Of a stretch of 64,000 nucleotides of DNA, positions 60,044 to 64,000 are shown piece by piece. Source of the stretch: JAXGMV01 sp040768445 (GTDB taxonomy: Bacteria; Chloroflexota; Anaerolineae; Anaerolineales; Anaerolineaceae). Below the pieces are notes generated by a model, which ran no database searches, had not been told where the DNA came from, and saw only the letters and a program-made list of their open reading frames with translations. The DNA is taken from assembly GCA_040768445.1 (NCBI GenBank), contig JAXGMV010000001.1:1798001-1862000 (forward strand). Reading direction: 5' to 3'. Positions within the stretch are counted from its first letter, which is position 1; each line of letters starts with the position of its first letter. The translations under genes and the position numbers were made by a program.

Positions 60044-60946
60044 TTAGTAATCTCCGTAATTGACCGGTAAGCTCATCCGGCTTTGAACAGACAGCCGTTT
60101 GTGTGTTTCTTCACCAAGCTTCTTCCAGTATTCGTCTCGGTCTTTAATGTCATAAACCCATTCTTGCAGGTAGCTTTTCATGGTTTCGGGATTTTCACTG
60201 ATTTTGTCCCATTCAAGGTAGAAGTGATTATCGCGGTCATAATACCCCTGGGTGTAGGATGGATGCGCACAATAAGGCACATGGCACACAGCACTGACAA
60301 TCACACCCGGGATGAGAGTCCGGTTAGGGTCACTGCGGATTACTGACTCATCAACGATTTCTTCTGCAGTCAAAATGACGCGGCTCGCAGCAAAGGCTGC
60401 TTCTTTTTGCTCACCCAAAATACCCCAGATCTGACCGTTGCCGTTGACGTCAGCCCGCTGAACGTGCACAATAGCCACATCAGGATTGAGAGCTGGTACA
60501 ACGATGACCTCTTTACCGGAGTAAGGATCAATAACCCGCCTGATTTGAGGGTTGTTCTTCTCAAGGTCAGTCGCTGCAGTTTGATTCATTGGGATGAATG
60601 GCAATCCGGTTGCGCCTGCCTGCAAGCGCGAGATCATGCCAAAATGCGAATATTCCTCCCATTCCAATCGACCAGCTTCTATCTCGTTTCTGATCACCCT
60701 GAGTGAGCCAACACCGGGGTTTCCGATATAAGAGAAGATCACTTTTTTTACCAGCCCGGCCGCAACGATCTGATCATAAATAAGGTCGGGTGTCGCCCTG
60801 GCAAGGATGAGGTCTTTCTTGCCCTGGCGGATAATTTCGTGCCCGGCTGCAAACGGGATCAGATGCGTGAAACCAGCCGCAAAGACCATATCTCCGTCAT
60901 GCACGAACTGCGATACTGCTTCGGTTAATGAACATAATTTGGACAT
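60044..60946 (-). CDS. CoA-transferase, subunit A (glutaconate CoA-transferase-like)
   Basis: A protein of 300 residues from ATG 60946 (AAAGGTG upstream; the GTG at 60952 overlaps it). The glycine-rich start GDMVFAAGFTHLIPFAAGHEI and FSYIGNPGVGSLRVI are typical of the alpha subunit of glutaconate-type CoA-transferases, as is VPALNPDVAIVHVQRADVNGNGQ. It pairs with 59283-60041 into a heterooctamer or heterotetramer. Neighbours are a P5C-type dehydrogenase and a membrane protein. Confidence 0.87.
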   Translation of the reverse strand: MSKLCSLTEAVSQFVHDGDMVFAAGFTHLIPFAAGHEIIRQGKKDLILARATPDLIYDQIVAAGLVKKVIFSYIGNPGVGSLRVIRNEIEAGRLEWEEYSHFGMISRLQAGATGLPFIPMNQTAATDLEKNNPQIRRVIDPYSGKEVIVVPALNPDVAIVHVQRADVNGNGQIWGILGEQKEAAFAASRVILTAEEIVDESVIRSDPNRTLIPGVIVSAVCHVPYCAHPSYTQGYYDRDNHFYLEWDKISENPETMKSYLQEWVYDIKDRDEYWKKLGEETHKRLSVQSRMSLPVNYGDY

Positions 60947-60968
60947 AAGCACCTTTTATTGAAGTGGA

Positions 60969-61262
60969 TTAACTGTTGTCGGTGTCGTTCTCATTGTATT
61001 GAGATCTTCTTTTTAGGATACGAAACCTTCCAGTTGGTTGTGGCGGCTGCTGGCTTTTGTTGGAGATTTTCAGGATGATGCCAGCCAAAAAACTACCAAA
61101 TCCATAGAGAAAATACTTGAATTGAGGGTCTTTCGCTAAATCCGAAAAGATGAACAGCATGATCAGCAGTAAACCGATCATGATTAGTAAATTGCCAAGA
61201 CGATTGAGGAAACGGTTCATCTTGTGATCGTTAAACCCGCCGTCCAAGTGTCCAAAAGCCAT
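60969..61262 (-). CDS. Small two-helix membrane protein
   Basis: A protein of 97 residues. ATG 61262 has AAAGGTGA immediately upstream. Helices at about 26-44 (LLIMIGLLLIMLFIFSDL) and 54-72 (LYGFGSFLAGIILKISN), then a basic tail (GRFRILKRRSQ). Function unknown. It lies between the aldehyde dehydrogenase (27 bp gap) and the CoA-transferase genes, so it is likely part of one unit. An internal ATG 14 codons on (61220) is an alternative start. Confidence 0.65.
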   Translation of the reverse strand: MAFGHLDGGFNDHKMNRFLNRLGNLLIMIGLLLIMLFIFSDLAKDPQFKYFLYGFGSFLAGIILKISNKSQQPPQPTGRFRILKRRSQYNENDTDNS

Positions 61263-61289
61263 TCACCTTTTCGGTTTTATTTTAGAACT

Positions 61290-62876
61290 TCAACTTCGTT
61301 TTACACGATTTTGAATGGTTTCGTGCATATAAAGCTGCACATAATGCAAGCCGCCGGCATTCTTACCGCTGGCACCGGATGCTTTCCAGCCGCCAAAGGG
61401 CTGATATCCTGGCCAGGCACCCGTTGTTGCACCCTGAGGACGGTTTACATAATTTACGCCAGCTTCAATGCGATCAAAGAACCATTCAGCCTCATCCTCT
61501 GTGCCATAAAAACCTGCAGTAAGACCGTAAATTGAACTGTTTGCCAGCTTCATACCATGATTGAGGTCTTTGATTTTTCCGACGGTTGTAATTGGCAGGA
61601 ACATCTCATACTGCCACAGCCGGTGCTCATAAGGAAGATCTGCCGCCAAAGTAGGCGCACAAAAGAAGCCTTTGGCGAAATCACCTTCGGTAAAGATCTT
61701 GCCTCCTGTGAGGATTTTGCCTGATTTTTTCAATTCATCCACAAAAGCTTGATAGTCGCGGTATGAGCTTTGATTAATGACCGGCCCCAAGTATACATCC
61801 TGCCTGGTTGGATCACCGATAGCAATTTTTTCAGTGAGGTGTACCAGTCGTTCTACCAGGGGCTCATAAACCGCTTCTTCAATCAGCACCCGAGAGCAGG
61901 CTGAGCATTTTTGACCCTGCAGTCCAAAAGCTGAGCGCATGATGCCAATGGCAGCATCATCTAAATTGGCATGACGGGAGACAATGGTTGGGTTTTTACC
62001 GCCAAGCTCAAGGATAATCGGACGAACCCAGGTGCCATTAGCGAAACTGCGATAAATCCCCATACCCACATCATAGGAGCCTGTGAATGTGATACCTGCA
62101 ATATCGGGATTTTCTATCAATGACTGACCAAGGGTTGAACCCGGACCGGTGACGAAGTTCACCACGCCGTCAGGTATGCCGGCATCTCTGAAGCATTCAG
62201 CCAGCAAGCGGGGCACAAAAGGCGTGTCGGTTGCAGGCTTGATAACAATAGTGTTACCGGCAGCCAGCGCCGCACCAGCAGGTCCACCGGTGAGCGCGCC
62301 GGGAAAATTGAATGGGCTTATGACAAGCCATACACCATATGGCTTGAGTACAGACATGTTTGTGGAGTGATAGCCTGACAACGGGTCAATCCCCATTGCG
62401 GCAATGAAACCACCATTGGCTTCCACCTGGTCACAGGAGTAGCGAATCAACTCAGCTGTTTCAGCGACGTCGCCAAGAGATTCCATGCGATTCTTGCCGA
62501 CTTCCATTGCCATCACAGCGCCAACTTCAAAGAGGCGTTCATCGAGCAGGTCTGCAGCTTTACGCAACAGCCTGACACGTTCCTGCCACTTTGTTCGTGA
62601 CCAGGCTGGGAAGGCACGCGCAGCCGCTTCAACAGCAAGGTTAGCTTCTCTGACAGATCCCCGTTGAAATTGTCCCAGCACCCAGTCGGTGTTAATTGGT
62701 GAACGGTCTAAAAATTTGTCATTGGTAAAGATATCTTTGCCATCAATGATCATGCCATAGGCATCGCCAAGGTTGGCTTTAATTTTCACAATTGCTTCGT
62801 CGAATTTGTCGTGTAATTCTTGAGGGGGATTAAACATCGTCCCGTATGTAAGTTTGAATTGTGTCTCTGCACTCAT
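61290..62876 (-). CDS. 1-pyrroline-5-carboxylate dehydrogenase-type aldehyde dehydrogenase
   Basis: A protein of 528 residues, the length of RocA/PutA-type P5C dehydrogenases (about 515). NAD-dependent oxidation of glutamate semialdehyde to glutamate. Visible motifs are MEVGKNRMESLGDVAETAELIRY, NFPGALTGGPAGAALAAGN, the Glu in LELGGKNPTIV and the nucleophile Cys in LQGQKCSACSRVLI, with the end PFGGWKASGASG. The Glu-semialdehyde match is by family resemblance in the N-terminus; other long ALDHs are possible. GGAGGG precedes ATG 62876. It may be an amino-acid (proline/arginine) catabolic step feeding the CoA-transferase downstream. Confidence 0.85.
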   Translation of the reverse strand: MSAETQFKLTYGTMFNPPQELHDKFDEAIVKIKANLGDAYGMIIDGKDIFTNDKFLDRSPINTDWVLGQFQRGSVREANLAVEAAARAFPAWSRTKWQERVRLLRKAADLLDERLFEVGAVMAMEVGKNRMESLGDVAETAELIRYSCDQVEANGGFIAAMGIDPLSGYHSTNMSVLKPYGVWLVISPFNFPGALTGGPAGAALAAGNTIVIKPATDTPFVPRLLAECFRDAGIPDGVVNFVTGPGSTLGQSLIENPDIAGITFTGSYDVGMGIYRSFANGTWVRPIILELGGKNPTIVSRHANLDDAAIGIMRSAFGLQGQKCSACSRVLIEEAVYEPLVERLVHLTEKIAIGDPTRQDVYLGPVINQSSYRDYQAFVDELKKSGKILTGGKIFTEGDFAKGFFCAPTLAADLPYEHRLWQYEMFLPITTVGKIKDLNHGMKLANSSIYGLTAGFYGTEDEAEWFFDRIEAGVNYVNRPQGATTGAWPGYQPFGGWKASGASGKNAGGLHYVQLYMHETIQNRVKRS

Positions 62877-63034
62877 CCGAATTTCCCTCCGATAATAGTG
62901 GAATTCTCATTCAGCACTGGGTTGTGCAGTTCAAGTATATGTCAACTCATGCGGTAAGTCAAAATGACAAACATCCTGTGACAATCATTCCGTTGTACCT
63001 ATTAACACCTTCAAAATTCTTAATCGATGTCCTT

Positions 63035-63067
63035 ACCTGCTCATAACCTGCTCACAACCTGCTCACA
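63035..63067. repeat. Three tandem 11-bp repeats
   Basis: ACCTGCTCATA, ACCTGCTCACA, ACCTGCTCACA at 63035-63045, 63046-63056 and 63057-63067. One copy differs by one base. The period equals about one helical turn, and the block ends 8 bp before the -35 of the T-box promoter, so the sites lie on one DNA face. Confidence 0.7.
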
Positions 63068-63075
63068 TGACTGTA

Positions 63076-63104
63076 TTGACAGCCAGTACTTACCTTTGTA
63101 TAAT
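63076..63104 (+). promoter_or_regulatory. Promoter of the second T-box leader
   Basis: TTGACA (63076-63081), a 17-bp spacer, TATAAT (63099-63104): perfect consensus. Predicted start near 63111. Confidence 0.9.
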
Positions 63105-63110
63105 CTAGCA

Positions 63111-63390
63111 ATCAGCACTGCTGATCGAATCAGAAGGAGTAGGTTAACGGTTACCCGCCAGAGAAGGAGCGCCCAGGCTGAGAGCCTCCACGGAATTCCG
63201 GAACTGAAGTCGTCTGATAGAACTACCGAAGAAATTCAGTTACTGAATAGTAGAACGGTACGGGTAAGCCCGTTACAGCGAAACCCGGATGTTGGTTCGG
63301 GATTGAGTGCACCGGTGTACCGGTGAATTGAGGTGGTACCGCGGAAGTTAACTCCTTTCGTCCTCTGATGGCGAAAGGTGTTTTATTTTA
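63111..63390 (+). promoter_or_regulatory. T-box riboswitch leader, specifier unresolved
   Basis: Stem I has GGAGTAGG and CAGAGAAGG...GGCTGAGAGCC; the specifier region is GGAATTCCGGAACTG (63192-63206). The T-box core AGGTGGTACCGCGG is at 63331-63344. The terminator arms are CCTTTCG (63354-63360) and CGAAAGG (63372-63378), then TGTTTTATTTT. UGGU should pair with an A73 tRNA, which excludes glycine (U73 here) and serine. Codons that could be the specifier are UUC (Phe), CCG (Pro) or UCC (excluded by A73). The gene that follows is not an aminoacyl-tRNA synthetase. Confidence 0.88.
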
Positions 63391-63406
63391 ATGTGAGCTT
63401 TGTTTG

Positions 63407-64000
63407 ATGATGCCGTTAATACTTAAAGTGTTTTTCTATATGATTATTGCCTGGTTCATAATTGAACTGGTGATGCGCCTATGGCCGGTAAAGACTGGTT
63501 TTTATGGCTCTATTACAAGGCTAGATGCGCGTTCGTTGCAAGATAAATTCGGTTTGATTGTCAATAGTGGCGAAGATTGGGTTCACCTTGGGTGGATTGC
63601 CGACCCCGATCACGAAGCATATCACGTCTTCCACACAGCTGATGGAACCAAGCACTGGCTGGGTACAACATACTTTGGCTCATACCTGGCGAAGAAGCAA
63701 AGTGGTCAATTTGAGGTGATGGCAAAATCTAAACAGAGCGGTGATCTGCGCCTGATTGGTAAAGCAGAGGTTAATACAACCGGTAAGACAACACCTCTTT
63801 ATCGACCTGTGATCTCAGGCAAGTGGCAGCTTTTATTTAAGCCCTATAAACACGGCTTTTACGTCAACGATCACACCATTTTCCAGGATGGCCGCGGTAA
63901 TTGGCGATTAATTGGGATAACTTCAAAAACATCAGGCGATTTCGCTGCAGAAAAGTACTTTGCCAGCGGCTTCAGCTCTGAATTTCCTGATCCCTCAGGG
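63407..64000 (+). CDS. Membrane-anchored beta-propeller-like protein (GH32/43-like), 3' end outside window
   Basis: Open from ATG 63407 (ATG 63410 also possible) to the window edge, 198 codons with no stop. One N-terminal helix (LILKVFFYMIIAWFIIELVM) is followed by blade-like segments: HVFHTADGTKHWLGTTYFGS, SGKWQLLFKPYK, YVNDHTIFQDGRGNWRLIGITS and FASGFSSEFPDPSG. The ND-H...DG-GNWRLIGITS pattern recalls five-bladed propellers of glycosidase families 32/43, with NDH as a possible acidic site. No firm family call is possible from the partial sequence. The ribosome site is weak. It lies directly behind a T-box. Confidence 0.55.
   Translation, partial: MMPLILKVFFYMIIAWFIIELVMRLWPVKTGFYGSITRLDARSLQDKFGLIVNSGEDWVHLGWIADPDHEAYHVFHTADGTKHWLGTTYFGSYLAKKQSGQFEVMAKSKQSGDLRLIGKAEVNTTGKTTPLYRPVISGKWQLLFKPYKHGFYVNDHTIFQDGRGNWRLIGITSKTSGDFAAEKYFASGFSSEFPDPSG

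Noticed and set aside
63035..63067. Three 11-bp repeats as a CRISPR-like array
   Set aside because: Units are contiguous without spacers and too short.
63027..63326. A 99-codon frame inside the second T-box leader
   Set aside because: It covers promoter hexamers and structured Stem I RNA, and has no domain.

Overview
Organism. The window looks like a chromosomal segment of a moderate-G+C bacterium of the phylum Chloroflexota, most likely an Anaerolineae-type anaerobe. This is an inference from style, not from a marker gene. The hints are Pro/Thr-rich linkers after single N-terminal anchors in secreted proteins (11219-12475, 47655-50072, 52305-53825), T-box leaders, RNase Y, an EttA-type ABC-F ATPase next to a SUI1/YciH protein, PPi-type pyruvate phosphate dikinase, and several TTG/GTG starts. 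There is no rRNA, CRISPR array, transposase or phage gene. Gene density is high and most genes are housekeeping.

Layout. 1-5.5 kb: the end of RNase HI, a SnoaL-like protein, an M20 peptidase, the three-subunit 5-oxoprolinase (pxpB-pxpC-pxpA) and an Asp/Glu-racemase-superfamily enzyme. 5.5-11.1 kb: two overlapping S9 peptidase paralogues and a DHA2-type drug exporter. 11.2-15.7 kb: envelope proteins (tandem golvesin-like domains, a duplicated membrane protein, an orphan solute-binding lipoprotein, DUF456). 15.7-18.2 kb: serS under a serine T-box, and a DppA-like D-aminopeptidase. 18.3-27.1 kb: a complete histidine operon, hisG-C-B-H-A-F-I-E-HAD-D, preceded by an attenuator with a His-rich leader peptide. 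27.2-27.4 kb: tRNA-Gly(GCC) and tRNA-Cys(GCA). 27.6-35.3 kb: a secreted metallopeptidase, a PAP2 phosphatase, a transglutaminase-like membrane protein, a PfkB-like protein and small membrane proteins. 35.4-38 kb: a promoter-to-terminator unit with no gene, then recX and rny. 38-41.2 kb: an MBL hydrolase, an esterase, an M24 peptidase and an ArsR/DUF2087 regulator. 41.4-47.6 kb: PPDK and PDH E1a-E1b-E2, the pyruvate node. 47.6-54 kb: a TPR/lytic transglycosylase, YciH, EttA and an M15-like/LysM lipoprotein. 54-62.9 kb: an aldo-keto reductase, an ABC1 kinase with an Hsp20, a HAD hydrolase, a 2-hydroxyacid dehydrogenase, a two-subunit CoA-transferase and a P5C-type aldehyde dehydrogenase. 62.9-64 kb: a second T-box leader in front of a membrane-anchored beta-propeller-like protein that runs off the window.

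Most interesting. The his operon has three unusual parts. (1) A 19-codon leader ORF with four His codons sits 9 nt after a -10 box, so its mRNA is nearly leaderless, and it overlaps a self-consistent antiterminator/terminator pair. (2) HisB carries an extra N-terminal domain of about 160 residues that resembles a DJ-1/PfpI (AraC-type GATase1) fold without its nucleophile. It is not the HAD phosphatase found in the enterobacterial HisB fusion. (3) A HAD protein with a very large insert is translationally coupled between hisE and hisD, in the place of the otherwise missing histidinol-phosphatase. Other leads are several promoters whose -10 box lies only 6-9 nt before a start codon with no Shine-Dalgarno, a roughly 380-nt unannotated transcription unit before recX, and a T-box in front of a gene that is not an aminoacyl-tRNA synthetase.
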